Assembly: GCF_027942865.1 (NCBI RefSeq)
Contig: NC_134528.1
Span: forward strand, 10,969,586-11,033,585
Direction: 5' to 3'
Origin: Odontesthes bonariensis
Taxonomy: Eukaryota > Chordata > Actinopteri > Atheriniformes > Atherinopsidae
DNA length: 64,000 nt
In this document: positions 31,351 to 43,356 of the stretch, in pieces
Numbering within the stretch: position 1 is the first letter of the stretch
Layout of the letters: every line of letters starts with the position of its first letter
Translations under genes and position numbers: made by a program
The notes under the pieces: model-generated
What the model was told of the DNA's origin: nothing
What the model saw: the letters and a program-made list of their open reading frames with translations, nothing else
Databases searched by the model: none

Positions 31351-32855
31351 TCATGTGTGGATTTTCATGTGGCTCTTCAGATTTCCCTGTTGGGTAAATC
31401 TTACACCACACAGAGCACAGCAAAATGGCTTCTCTCCCGTGTGAACTACTGCATGTCTTTTAAGAGTGCACTGCTGCCGAAATGTTTTCCCACAGATCTC
31501 ACAAGCGAACGGCTTCTCCCCCGTGTGGACTCTGATGTGACTCTTCAGAACCCCCGGTTCTGTAAACCTTTCGCCACAGATCTCGCAGCCAAAGGGCCTC
31601 TCTCCCGTGTGGACTTTCGTGTGTCTCTTTAGATGCGTCTTGCAACTAAACGTCTTGCCACATTCATCGCAACCAAAGGGTTTCTCGCCAGTGTGAACTC
31701 TCATGTGTCTTTTTAAATTACACTGAAGTCTAAATCGTTTTCCACAAGCTTCACAAGCAAAAGGTTTCTCTCCAGTGTGGACTCGTATGTGTTCCTTAAA
31801 ATGGGTCTTATGGCTAAATTCTTTGCCGCAAACACCACAACCAAACGGCCTCTCTCCTGTGTGGACTCTCATGTGGGTGTTAAAATGCGTCTTCCGAGCA
31901 AATCTTTTCCCACAAACCCCACAGACGAATGGCTTCTCTCCAGTGTGGACTCTCACGTGTGCCTGCAGACTTCCCTGACGTCTAAATCTGTCACCACAAT
32001 AATCGCATATGAACGGTTTTTCCCCTGTGTGGACCCTCTTATGACTCTGCAGATTTCCCTGCTGGTTGAATCTTTTCCCACATTCATCGCAGCTAAATGG
32101 CTTCTCCCCTGTGTGGACTCTCTTGTGTGTGGTAAGATTGGTCCTCTGGTTAAACCTTTGCCCACAAACGTCACAAATGAATGTTTTCACTTCTGTGTCC
32201 AGTCTTGTGCGTGACTCTATGTTTTCCAGACCACTGAAGCACTTTGCACCAGCAACGCTGGTGGAGTGACATTTCATGTGTCTATGAAGGGACTGCTTGT
32301 AGAAATACTGTCGATCGCATTCGAAGCAGCTGTAAATTTTCTTTGTAGTGTCGCTTCCTTGATTACTATTTACACTTGATTCAGGTGCTCTGCTTTCCTT
32401 CCAACCATTATCAGGGTCTTTGATTTCAGGTCTGACATCTGACAGGGGTTCCTGCCATTCATCCTCATCACTGACTTCAGTCTCCGAAGAGTCGGAAGCC
32501 TTTTCTTTAGTGTAATGATCTGGGTTCCAGTCTGGTTCGTCTCCATCAGGTTCAGTTTTTATCCATCTAACTAAGCTGACGCTTGGAGGCTCCGTCTCTC
32601 TGTCATCTGCAGCTTGGCTTCGACGAAGCTGTGAGGACTGAGGTTTCTCTTCATCATCTTCACCCTTCACAATAACAACACTGAACGGGAACCTGCTGAT
32701 ATCAGTCTCCTGCTCATGAATCTCCTCCTCTTCCCGTCTGGTCCAGAGTTCCTCCTCTTCCTCCTTTATGTGGAGGGCTTCTGGGTCCTGCTGGTCCGAT
32801 TTGGAGCTCCAGTCATGGGGAATCTCTTCTTTAATCACCACCAGTTGCTTTACAT
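31351..32855 (-). CDS. zinc-finger gene B exon 2 (finger exon)
   Basis: Acceptor TTTTTACTTGCAG, exon from 32855. It encodes the acidic leader and all 11 fingers; stop TGA at 31353-31351. Confidence 0.92.
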
Positions 32856-35776
32856 CTGCAAGTAAAAACATTGAGTAATTATAATATAACTCAGAGATAC
32901 TCATTGCGCGGCTCCTCAAGCTCTAATTGGTGGCTCGCACTCGCATAGTAGCTTATAACAATATGGTAACAATAACAATATTTTTTTTCAAATAACACAG
33001 CAATTACTGCACAGTATTAAGTATTTTTTTAAGTTTGCGTTTTTGTAGTATTAAGTATTTTTATTAAGTATTAATTAAGGCTTAATGGTGTTTCCTAAAG
33101 GGAGAACTGTTAAACCTGGCAACGCAGCCCGCTTAAACCACCGTCACACTTGACCGCAGTGCACACTAGCTCCTTTAGCCAGCGCGAGATGCAGGCACAA
33201 TGGATCGTTTTAATTAAAAAAAGGGCAAAAACCAGCACAAAAACCATGCTCATCCTGAATGTCTCGCTATGATTACAACAACAAACTACAAATACAACAT
33301 GAAGAAAGTCGAGGACATGCATGCCAGCTTCCGCTCATCCCAGTATTAAGGTAAATGTGGTCTGAATTGAAAATGTATTGGCTGTGTTGTTTCTTCTTTT
33401 GTGGGATGTTTTATCTGTAGAAATGCATATTTACATAAGGGGACTTTAGTATGTTGTCGTAAAAGTGGCTCTTCCCTTGATTTTGCTCTGCCAATGTGGC
33501 TCTTGTGAAAAAAATAGTGAGTATCACTGATGTAACTTGAACTTGGACCAACTCACATCCACCCTGCTGGATGGATAAGGCCAGCTTCTGGTGGAAATGT
33601 TCTGCTGTCAGCTGCACTGAGGAGCATGCATCTTCCATCTGTTCCCAAATTACTTTGTTAGCTGAAGCTTTCTTGCTGAACGGTTACGTTCTGTAACTCA
33701 TCAACCTGCAGCTGTGTGGATAAGGTGTGTTTCCAACACAACACCGGTCCTCTCCTCACTCTCGGTGTGCTAACGTTACATTATCGGCATGTTTCTGATA
33801 AAGATGTAGGTCTCCAAATACAACTGTTTAATGAGGTCAATATATCCAAAATGTTTAAACGCAGTAATTAACGGTACACATGCATTACTACGAGTTACGC
33901 TGCGTACAGCTCCGGCTTGGTCCGTTACTGTTGATGAGAAAGCATTGTTTGCTAGCATCTGCTGCTAGCTTACAGCTACACTGCTAAAAATATTTCCCTC
34001 TTACAGTAAGAGCAAGATAATCTAATATATACAATTTGGCTTATAAAGTAACCCAATTAAAAATTATTTATAATTAATAATAAATGTGCTGTGATGTTAA
34101 CTCCATATTCTCTCTTCCACTTTATTATGTTTTCACCAATGTTACCATGGATGTTTCAAACAAAACATTGTCTGTGTTTGTGTAGGAGCGCTTCTGGGAT
34201 TCAGCATGACATTTATTTAAGATGCTCTTTGGATGGGGTAGCATAAACTTGACTGTAAAATGAACCCCTAAAAAACTCCAAGGGCTCATGTGTCCTTCAA
34301 CCCCATGTGTTAAAGTATTTTCCAAGCTGAATAAGTTGATAAAACACCACAGTGAGACCACACACCTATAAGTACCATCAAGCAAACAAAAGTCAAGGTA
34401 AATATTTAAAATAAAGGAATGTAAAAGATGCTTTGGGGACAAAACCCTGGTGATCCTAGATGATTTATTAACAATCTCAACCGTTTAAAAATATATAGAT
34501 TGGTAAGGGAAAGAAGAAGTAATCTGTAAAAGCCATGGAACTCAGTAAGAAAACATCCAACTTGTTTAGGTATTGAGGAGACAAACGCATGTAGTAACAT
34601 GTTCCAAATATGACCAAAAGAGGCAGCATTTAAAGGAGGACTAGATATCAGGGACTCTTTATATTTAATGAATCTGTCAGTTGACACAAACACACGAATT
34701 GTCTTTAGTTTATTAAACAAACGGGATAAATAAACAGGATTTAATCTCTGAGCCAAACTCCGAAGCAGAAGGTCGCAGTGATGCTCTGATACTCTGCCGT
34801 TTAAAAACCGTAGAAGAAGAAGAAGTTGTTGTTAGCATGAGCTCATAGGAGAAGCTACTTGTTGTGTTTGGCTTCTTTCTTTGAAACAAAGAAACATGTC
34901 AGATTTGACATGTTCTGCTTTTCGCTGCGTTAGCACCAAATCAGACACCATGAGCCTTCATGTCTTTCCCAGAGACGCTGGAGTACAAACACAAGTGGAT
35001 TCAGTTTATTCGGAGACATCGTGATGTCCCGTTAAAAAATACCAGAGAGGACACGGATCTGCAGTCTTCATTTTTCGGGTGGCTGCTTTGCAAGTTTGAC
35101 CTAAAAACAGTTTTGCAACTAAACTAATTATAAAGTCCGACGCCGAGCCAACCATTTATCCAGGAGAGACCGCAACTGTGAACGGGCCCAACAATAAACC
35201 AGTGAGTTTATTTTTTATCTGCTTCTTCTGTGCCCCGTTTACATTAACGCTTCCTGAACTCAGCCGAAGAGTCTGTCGGGACCCCTGGCGCAAAGCTAAC
35301 CCGGCTACCCGACTGCTGCTGGCCTATTTCTAAAATTTGATAGAGTTTTGGGTCAAATTTAACAATTTTTTTCTGTGAATTCCTGCTCCAACTGAAACGG
35401 CTTCAGCTTTTTGTTTCTGCCCCCTGCTGCTGCTGCCCACTAAGCGTTAATCACAAAGGAAGCACACATAAATGGCTATTTACTATAATCTTAATCATAT
35501 CAGGCATATTTACCACATTCATAGTGTGTATTTGCGACTTGATTCCGAAGCTCTGTTCTTACGTGATTAATTTTCCAGCCACCGCTACAACAAGCTAACA
35601 GTTAGCCGTTTCCTCCTGCAGGAAGACTCAATGTTAAATATGTGATTATTCTTACCTGCTGCTTGGTTTGTAACAGCATCCTTCGTCTGATGAACTCCGG
35701 GGCTTTTAGTCCCCAGCTTGTCTTTAAAAGTTAGACTTTCGGTGCAGTTTTGGTTCAGATCGTACACTTCGCTCAT
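31351..35776 (-). CDS. zinc-finger gene B: 11 C2H2 fingers, two exons
   Basis: Probable nuclear DNA-binding regulator. Exon 1 is 35776-35656 (40 codons plus one base), exon 2 is 32855-31351; the joining codon G|AT gives 541 residues. The leader contains VKQLVVIKEEIPHDW, SDQQDPEALHIKEEEEELW and a later acidic stretch (ETEVSDEDEWQEP). Eleven C2H2 fingers run from about residue 215 to the C-terminus, most joined by TGEKP, ending FCCALCGVRFTQQGNLKSHMKIHT-stop. No KRAB or SCAN domain. It converges on gene A and shares its exon-1 type. The 2.8-kb intron contains a THAP pseudogene on the other strand. Confidence 0.88.
32860..34890. other. zinc-finger gene B intron, left part
   Basis: No exon or repeat family recognised here apart from A/T-rich stretches. 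Confidence 0.4.
34895..35140 (+). pseudogene. THAP-domain pseudogene, frameshifted
   Basis: ATG at 34895 opens MSDLTCSAFRCVSTKSDTMS followed by LHVFPRDA. A shifted frame gives EYKHKWIQFIRRHRDVPLK and a third gives RICSLHFSGGCFAS. Together these show the C-x4-C, FP, W and C-x2-H landmarks of a THAP zinc finger. At least two frameshifts separate them, so it is not functional as read. It lies antisense in the intron of zinc-finger gene B. Confidence 0.7.
35656..35776 (-). CDS. zinc-finger gene B exon 1
   Basis: ATG at 35776-35774 opens MSEVYDLNQNCTESLTFKDK; donor CAG|GTAAGA after 35656. Phase 1 matches the exon 2 acceptor. It defines the start better than the in-frame ATG inside the intron at 32919. 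Confidence 0.82.
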
Positions 35777-35779
35777 GGT

Positions 35780-36170
35780 GTCCGTGCAAGTTGTTTTCTT
35801 CTTTACAACAAACTGGAAGCTCGTCGGAGATGAACCAGGTCTGCGCAGAACCGATCACTGTCTAATGCAGCCGCTCATATTTCTGTCAGATTGGATCCAT
35901 GGATGCGTTATAGTAGCCAGATAGAGACTCAAATCAAACCGTGTTATTGTTTTATAATGATTTAACGAATCTGATGTGGTTTTTTTGGACAGGCATTCAC
36001 AAGGACACCTTAAACCCTCCCCAAATTTTGCTTGGTGCAGTGATTTATTTTCCCTCCCGTGTTTTCTGGTTTATGTGTCGTAATAAGATGATGTATTATC
36101 ATATAAATGTATTTTAAAGCTAAAAAATAAGAGATATGTTGTGATGGATGGTTTTGTTCAGTCCCATATT
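35780..36170. other. upstream flank of zinc-finger gene B
   Basis: Expected promoter region of gene B (minus strand). No specific element can be asserted. Confidence 0.35.
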
Positions 36171-36176
36171 AGATTA

Positions 36177-36560
36177 AATTAGATTAAACTTTATTGTCAA
36201 AGAGCAAGTACAGGTACAAACCAATGAAACGTTAGTATCCAACCAGAAGTGCAAAGGTGTGCTTTTATATATACTGAATAAATAATATGTACATGATATA
36301 CACAGACTAAATATATACACTATTTAAATAAGTAACTGAAGATTAATAAATTAAATAATTAAATATAAATAGTGCATAGACAGTGCAAACCAGAAGTTGT
36401 GCAAATGGCAGTGGATTGGGTGGATGGAGAAGAGTAGGTGGGTGGAGTAGGGTGGAGGGATGGGTTAGAGGTAAATCTTTTTACAACACTCTGGTTATCT
36501 TCTCCATGCAGTGTGTGTCCATGAGATCTGGGGCATGTACATCATCCACCATGAGTTTTC
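36177..36560 (-). mobile_element. retroelement 3' end, minus strand
   Basis: AAACTTTATTGTCAAAGAGC at the left edge is the complement of a LINE-style ...CAATAAAGTTT 3' end. The sequence beyond has no clear ORF. Confidence 0.4.
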
Positions 36561-36599
36561 GCACCATCAGGAACTCATAGCATAAGGATAGCATGTTTG

Positions 36600-37790
36600 T
36601 CAAAGATTTATTTATTTATTTATTGTTTGCTTATTAGTTGTAGCTTCCTTATCAGCAACAAGAGTTATATTATGAGTGTTCAGAAGTTAACATCTTAGTT
36701 CCTCAGCCTCCAGAAATTCAACCAATCAGACGATACTTTTGGAAATCATTGCATTCTCCGTATGATGCCTCACTCCAAAGAAATCTCCGGTTGATCTGAA
36801 ATAGTTAAGAAAATATTTAGAGTTTATGATGGATGTGAATCTAATCTAGAGGTACACAAGATTAAGAATTAAGTGACTGCAAATGATCGTGTCAGGTCCC
36901 CTTTAACGTCAGAAACGCATCAAATAAAATCACAAATAGAACAAACAAAAATCTGACATCTATTGAAAATTAAATCTAATCAAACATTTGAGTGATAACA
37001 AAGACAAACCTTTCTGTGCTTAGAGAAATGTGCAAAAGTCTACAGTCACCCCTGATTTCATGTATCATTTACTCAGATTTATATATTGTTACCATAAAAA
37101 AAAAAACCCAAAGAAACTGACTTCAGTTTCATTTTTTCAAAAAAAGAGAAATAAACTGTATTTATTTTAATGTCTGTTAACTTTTGGAACAGTTCAGGTC
37201 AACTGAAAGCAGGATTTTAACTTGGCGCTGCTCCCAAAGGACAAACAGGAAACCGACAAACACAAGGAAGCAGAAGACAAAAGAGAGGATATGGGAGAGG
37301 CAATTCTGGAGCCAACACAGCACGATACAGGCAGGGTGAAAGCACTCTGTGTTGGAAACAAATCTGCTTCAGAGCACGGTTCTTTAAATGGATTTTACTG
37401 AATGATGACTAACGCAGGTTAACAATGATCAACTGAAGAGGACAACACTCCCTCAAACATTTCTGCTTACAGCTCAGACACATTTCGGCCAGTGATGAGG
37501 ACATAAATGTAACATGTTTTAATAAGAGTTTTATGTATTTACACTGTTTTTTTTTGTCTTTTTTTACTCCTTGCCCCTTTTGTTTAGACGAGCACACCCA
37601 GACAGCTGGCGAGGGTTTGTCCTGCAGACATGTTGGCACCTCCGCAGAATGATGATGAAAAGGCCGCGCAACAGAGCTCGCTTGGAGCTGAAGGAGGAAC
37701 TCTTTGGCAGACAGCTCTTCTATGGGTGTTAAAAAGCCACATGATTCCACATGGGATCCAGTGGACTCATCAGACGTGATTAGGTTACTT
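36600..37790. other. no gene recognised
   Basis: No reading frame with a recognisable pattern; some A-rich runs. Confidence 0.4.
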
Positions 37791-37930
37791 TATTGGTCAT
37801 GTTAAAATTGGCCTTCACATAAGGTTTTAGGCCATTATGAACAAAGATTCCACACGGAGGATGGGTTCGGGGCCACATACACACAATACATATAGCAAAT
37901 TATTATTTTCTACATATAATCTAGTAAGAA

Positions 37931-38190
37931 ATGTGCTCATTTGCGGAATTATTATCAGTTGAGTAAAGGTTTTAAACTTACTAGAAAAGAGTCTCTATTT
38001 CTAGAATCTAGATTAATATTCCTGATATAGAAGGTTTTGCTAAAGCGTCAGAATTGTTTTCCAAATGTGCTCATTTGCAGAGTTATAATCAGTGACTTAT
38101 GAAGGTCTTAACCCTCTCGGAAAGAGTTTCTGTTCCGAGTAAAATGATGGAATAGTCCTGATTTGAAAGTGTAGCTTAAGCATTACAATT
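37931..38190 (+). repeat. diverged tandem pair next to an LTR end
   Basis: AAATGTGCTCATTTGCGGAA near 37931 and AAATGTGCTCATTTGCAGAG near 38063 start two related units of about 130 bp. Both continue into an AGAGT(C/T)TCT block. Confidence 0.65.
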
Positions 38191-38491
38191 ATGTTTACTA
38201 TTTCCATGCCTGTGCAATGAAGACTTGCTTGCTGCTTTAATTGCAATGATGAACAGATTACACATAAGCTTACATAATGATATATGAAGTCACATCAAAA
38301 AGGGGGATGACAGACATCTCCTAGCTGGTTGTGCTACATCTCAAAAGGTAAGTGGCTCTTGCAGTTTGGGGGGTGGCTGCTAAAGTCTTGCTACTGCTAA
38401 TACAGATGTGACACAATATAGAAGATTACATTCCTACCTCAGTTATTTGACTGAATTAGTTGAAATGATAAAATCACTTCAAAAGGGGGAT

Positions 38492-38903
38492 TGTTAAAAT
38501 TGGCTTTGTTCTTAGATATTATGAATGAAATAAGTCTCAGTACTTTTCCATATGACCTAAAGTGATCCAGGAGTAGAAAGACAAAACAATTAGAAAAGCC
38601 TGGGAAAGCAAGGGCAGATTCACACACACACATTATTTGGATTACTCAGAGACATTATTTGGGTTAGTACGATTCATATCCAATCACATTTGATCAATAA
38701 GGGATCCACCGTGGGAAACTATGAGACATGTATACGAATTGTAACCGGAAATAAGGGGCTCTGTCTGACAGATTCCTGCGAGAGTTCTGTCTTACTGAGA
38801 CCAGCGCTGAAATACTGCACGTGTGACCAAATAAAGACTTCATTTTCACTTTAATTACTCCGGTCCGTTCTTGAGCTTCCAACTAAAAGAACCGAATCTA
38901 ACA
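38492..38903 (+). mobile_element. LTR (TGTTA...TAACA family), copy 2, with polypurine tract
   Basis: It starts TGTTAAAATTGGCTTTG and ends CTAACA, with the same internal AATAAAGACTTCATTT as the other copies. Immediately upstream is CAAAAGGGGGAT, a polypurine tract as expected before a 3' LTR, and a similar purine run lies near 38297-38308. This copy probably retains a stub of the retroelement body on its left. No gag or pol coding remains. Confidence 0.7.
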
Positions 38904-39187
38904 GTCATTTAAATAATTTGGTTCACGTTTTACTCAGGCATGATGGATGCTGATCATTTTTCTGTCAATTTTTTTCTGGTTCTAACAGAAGAGAAACTTC
39001 CGGCTCAAACCAGAAGTCGTATATATCGTCTCTGAAAACCGCCTGCTGGAGCTGTTTGAGGTGTGTAAACAGGTTTCAGATGTGAGAACAAGAAGGTTAG
39101 GGGCGTTCCTGTAGAGTAGCGGTGCCTTCAGGGTCAGTTCTCCAGGAAATCTGAAGAGACGCAGAGACAGTTCCTCCAGGAACTTAA

Positions 39188-39468
39188 AGGGATAGTTTTG
39201 ACATGAAGCTGTATGACATCCCATATTAGCAATATCATTCATGAACATTTTCTTAACCCCTGCTGCGTCCTGTGAGCCGAGTTCCAGCCTCGTTTTGGCG
39301 TTGATGAAGGTAGCCCGGCTAGTTGGCTGGGGTTTAAAAAATAAAGCGTTTTGCTTCTCAAAACAATATGCGTTCAAAAGAGTAATACATTTGCATCACA
39401 AAATCGTTCAATAAAAAAAGTCAGACCTCACAATCGCTTGGCCCTATTTTCTCTCCCTTCATATTTCA
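39188..39468. mobile_element. TTAA palindromic element, copy 3, right part lost
   Basis: Starts AGGGATAG after TTAA (39184-39187) and follows the left arm of the copies at 7.7 and 9.1 kb up to TCTCTCCCTTC. The sequence then switches to a LINE 3' end at about 39470, so the right arm is missing. Confidence 0.8.
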
Positions 39469-39469
39469 G

Positions 39470-39890
39470 CACGCCCATATATGTATAAATTGGGATAGCT
39501 GAAGCCATCATGATGCAGATTTATAGTCCCGAGAACTAGGACCACACACTTTAGGAACAGCTTTGTCCCTTCTGCTGTCGCACTTGACGCACCTGACGCA
39601 CTTTACTACTGAGATCTATTTTACAATTTATTTATTACTTAATTCTATTTATTAGAAACCCTGACCCTGGTTTCAACCTTTATTTATTGTTCCTTGCCCT
39701 GTGGGTAATATCTACTTTTATCCTGTTCGGTACATTGTGAGTACCTGCCATGTCTGTCTTTGTACTGTCTTGATCTGTCCTCTGTCAAATTAATGTCTGT
39801 TAATAAGGTGTGTGAGATGCCTTCTCCTATTTTCTGCAGAACAAATCTACCTACGGGTACTAATAAAGTCAACTTGAACTTGAACTTAAA
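39470..39890 (+). mobile_element. L2-like LINE 3' end
   Basis: A short frame RTTHFRNSFVPSAVALD matches the C-terminus of L2-like ORF2. The 3' region ends GGGTACTAATAAAGTCAACT and TTGAACTTGAAC repeats. It begins exactly where copy 3 of the palindromic element is cut. Confidence 0.65.
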
Positions 39891-40318
39891 GGGTTAATTA
39901 CCACACACCTGTGTTTTGCCACATTCGCCTGGGAAGCACATAAGAAGCAGGTTATGTTGAGCAAGGAGAACAAAAAAGCACAAGTAAGTTTTAATTTGTT
40001 TGGTCATATTATTATAGTTAGATTAATAAAGTATACATTCATGTGAAGTGTTGTTTTATTTGCTTCATGTACTTGTTTCCATGGACCATTTGTAGGAGAA
40101 GAGTTTTTACCTTTGGCAAGCGAAGCGAGGTATGTGGCATTTCAAAGACTAGTGTGTGTGGTGAAGTAGTTTAATTTGCAATGTTATATGCTTATTGTAG
40201 TATGTGTAGTAATTAAGGGTTTTTAAAGAAAATGTAGATTGAGATGTACTCAAACTTTTAATGTGTGAAAATACTAATATTTTGCCAGGGCTGCTACACC
40301 CTGTTTGACATGGACATT

Positions 40319-40952
40319 TAAGGCTGAGTTATACTTCTTTTAACTGCCCTTGCGCTTGCGTCTTGCGCGTATGTTAATGGCTCGAGACGTTTATACTTCA
40401 TTTTGCTTTGTCGGCGGTTGTGTGTGCTGCGTGGCGATTCACCGCCAGGACAGTAGGTGGAGTAGCGGGTTTTTTCAATGACAAGCCTACTACGATGAAA
40501 GGAAATTCACCGCCAGGAGCTCTTTGGCAAGTCTCTCTTCCATAGATCTCTTCGACTGGATTCATGCTTCTTCTTCTTCTTGTAAATAGCCGGTATTTTG
40601 TCAGATTTTCAACACCTTGGGGGTCTAAACGACTACTTTCTCGCCTGAAAATGTTTCAAATGTTGCTAAAGTTATATATTTACAGAGTTTAGCCTATAGC
40701 TTAAGGGAAATCAGCTTTTCAGGCCGGCTGATTTCGGCTCGGGCAGGAGTGAAGTGCACTGTGTGTAAACGCTCTGCATACTGTCAGATCGATCAAGTAG
40801 TAGGCGGTTTCGACCACAGCCAGTGGCTTGCGCTTGCGTCTTGCGTGAAGTTTAGAAAATTGAGGTGACACACGCAAGCACGCAAGGGGGGGCTTGCAAC
40901 CGTGCAAGGGCTTGCGTTGCGTCTTGCGTTACCGACTATAAACCAGGCTTTA
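40319..40952. mobile_element. MITE with TTGCGTCTTGCG-rich inverted ends
   Basis: Left end AAGGCTGAGTTATACTTC...GCGCTTGCGTCTTGCG. The right end is the complement of AAAGCCTGGTTTATAGTC...ACGCAAGACGCAACGCAAG. No ORF. Its middle (40573-40812) is the same module found in the 5.65-6.28 kb MITE. Confidence 0.65.
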
Positions 40953-41249
40953 CTGTCTGCCACAGCCTTGCAGGGCTCTGGCATCCTCCAGCATCCTCCG
41001 GTATCCCCAAGCTGTGGAAGCAGCTACATACAGCTGCAACAACCTTTGCATACAAGTTGCTGCATGAGCTGACAAATACAAAGTGTTCTATAAACACATG
41101 AATAAATGATTTTATGAAGGACATAAACAAACAACCAGGTATAACTGTATCATCGTCTGAAGGTAATGACTAAACTGAATGAGTACATGAACTTCTACTC
41201 CAGGCTTTATACTGGAAGCCCCGCCTACAAGATACAACACAAGGCAGGT

Positions 41250-41830
41250 TTATTTGTGTAGCATAATTCAACAACAAGGTGATTCAAAGTGCTTTACAGA
41301 GACATTAAAACAGTAGAAATAAAAAGCATGATTTAAATTTTAAACAAAAAAGAAAGAAATAAGAACAATAGATCAAATCAGAAGTTAAAATGTGATTAAG
41401 TTTTGAAACTCAAGCTTCAGATTTGGAGCTTTATTCAAATGCAGCTGAAAATAGGTGTCTTAAACCTGGACTTCAACACACTGAGTGTTTCAGCTGATCT
41501 GAGGCTTTCTGGGAGTTTGTTCCAGACATGTGGAGCAAAGAAGCTGAATGCAGCTCCTCCATGTCTGGTTCTGACTCTGGGAACTGATAGAAGACCGGAT
41601 CCAGATGACCTGAGGGGTCTGGAAGGTTCATCCTGGGTCAGGAGGTCACTGATGTATTCTGGTCCTGGACCATTCAGAGCTTTATAGAGCAGCATCAGAA
41701 CTTTAAAGTCTACCCTCTGATGGACAGGCAGCCGGTGTAAAGACCTCAGAGCTGGACTGATGGGGTCCACTTCTTTGGTCTCAGTGAGGACTAGAGCAGC
41801 AGAGTTCTGAATGAGCTGCAGTTTTTAGGT
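41250..41830 (-). mobile_element. LINE 3' end with ORF2 C-terminus
   Basis: The minus frame from 41770 reads LHRLPVHQRVDFKVLMLLYK, then ALNGPGPEYISDLL, then FFAPHVWNKLPESLRSAETL and LKSRFKT. This is the classic C-terminal block of fish LINE ORF2 (Rex1/L2-like), 5'-truncated. Confidence 0.75.
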
Positions 41831-43215
41831 AGACCTGTAAAGATGCTGTTACATTAATCAAGCACCTGAAGATGAATGCATGGACTAGTTTTTTTAGGTC
41901 CTGCTGAGACATCAGATCTTTTAACCTCGATATATTCTTAAGGTGATAGTAGGCTGACTTTATTTGCCTTAATGTGGGTTTTTTTCGAACATAAGCACAT
42001 TTTTACACAAAATATGCATTTCTAAACCTTCCAAAAGACTATGCAACTTGCTATAACACCAGAAACACCCCTATGTAGAGTCTAACTCTTTGTACATCCC
42101 AGACCAGGAAACTGCATGCAGGTGAGGCAAGCAAACAATACGTGTAGTAATCCACACATTTAAATAGATGTCGTTAAAATACTCTGTCTCATTGTGTTTA
42201 TTAAAGTCGAAACTTACACCAAATTGTCAGTTAAAATGACTTGGCTGTTATTCTTATTTAGCATGTCCAGTTAATGCTAATGTTCTGCAAACCATGGTAT
42301 TTAAAGTAGTGCACAACACCACATAAACTATGTAATTCAATAAGCTGCAACTGTATCTTTTTAGCTGTGTGTGCAAACTGTGTGCAACGTACTCATCAAA
42401 AGACCCGGGGCTACACCATAACAGTGGGTATGAGAGATAAACATTTATTAGAATAGTTACAAAGGGAAACCTAAGCTGACCAAATGAAAGTGATTACAAG
42501 AACCTGACAAAGCAACATGAAAAAGACTAAAAACACAGCTAAAAACTCATTTTAAGGTGAATATCATCAATGGTCATTTATGTGGACCTGCAGCACATTT
42601 AAAGCAATCCAACCTTTGATGTAGACATTCAGAGCTTCCTCTGAACAAGTCTGTGTAAAAGAGGCCAGAGAACAGAATCTGCAACAATATGCGGACAGTT
42701 TGGAAGCCTGTGATTACTGCAGAAAAATGTGACCTGATCGTTCTGTATTAAATATGTGGCATGGTAAACAGATGAATTTTCATTAAATATTTTAAATGGC
42801 TCCATTTGGAATGCAATATCACCTTAACCCCCTCAAACCTAAAATCTTTACTGTTATTTCCATCACACCAAACACTGGAGAAGACCTCCATGTGTGTTTC
42901 AGCTGTTGTTTTCACTGCCTTCACCAGAAGTGATAATAATGCCTATTTTTACTTTAGTCAGGTATAAATTCAGTTTATTTCTTCAAAGTACATTTTCTCT
43001 GGTGTTTGTCAACTTTATTATTGCTCAGTAAAGAATTTAAATACTTCTTTCACCGCATCTGTTTTTAGGCTTTTCGGAGAGAATCCGGGGAGGTGGGAAC
43101 TGTATGTTGGTTGTGCTGTGTTTGCAGGGGGAACTAAATAATGGTCGGAATCAGTAGCTTGTTGCGGTGATGTTGTTTTGTCCAAAGGGGAAAGTTACTG
43201 GTGATAGCTGCCTAT
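41830..43215. other. no gene recognised
   Basis: No coding or RNA feature supported. Confidence 0.4.
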
Positions 43216-43356
43216 TTAGTGCTGTGAGGAGTTTTAAAGCCAAACTCTGACAGGTGGAGGATCAAAGTAGCCGAAGAAGAAGGGAAGGCGCGTGAAGAAG
43301 CGGAACCAAAGCAGAGAAGAAGACGGAAAGAAAACAAGGAGAAGCGTTGGTGTGAC

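Noticed and set aside
31775..32269. Several plus-strand ORFs opposite zinc-finger gene B
   Set aside because: They are reverse-strand shadows of repeated finger codons (recurrent FSPVWTL-like pattern) and carry no independent evidence.
32870..32919. Upstream in-frame ATG as the start of zinc-finger gene B
   Set aside because: A consensus acceptor (TTGCAG) lies between this ATG and the conserved VKQLVVIKEE leader, and exon 1 at 35776 joins in the right phase, so the ATG is intronic.
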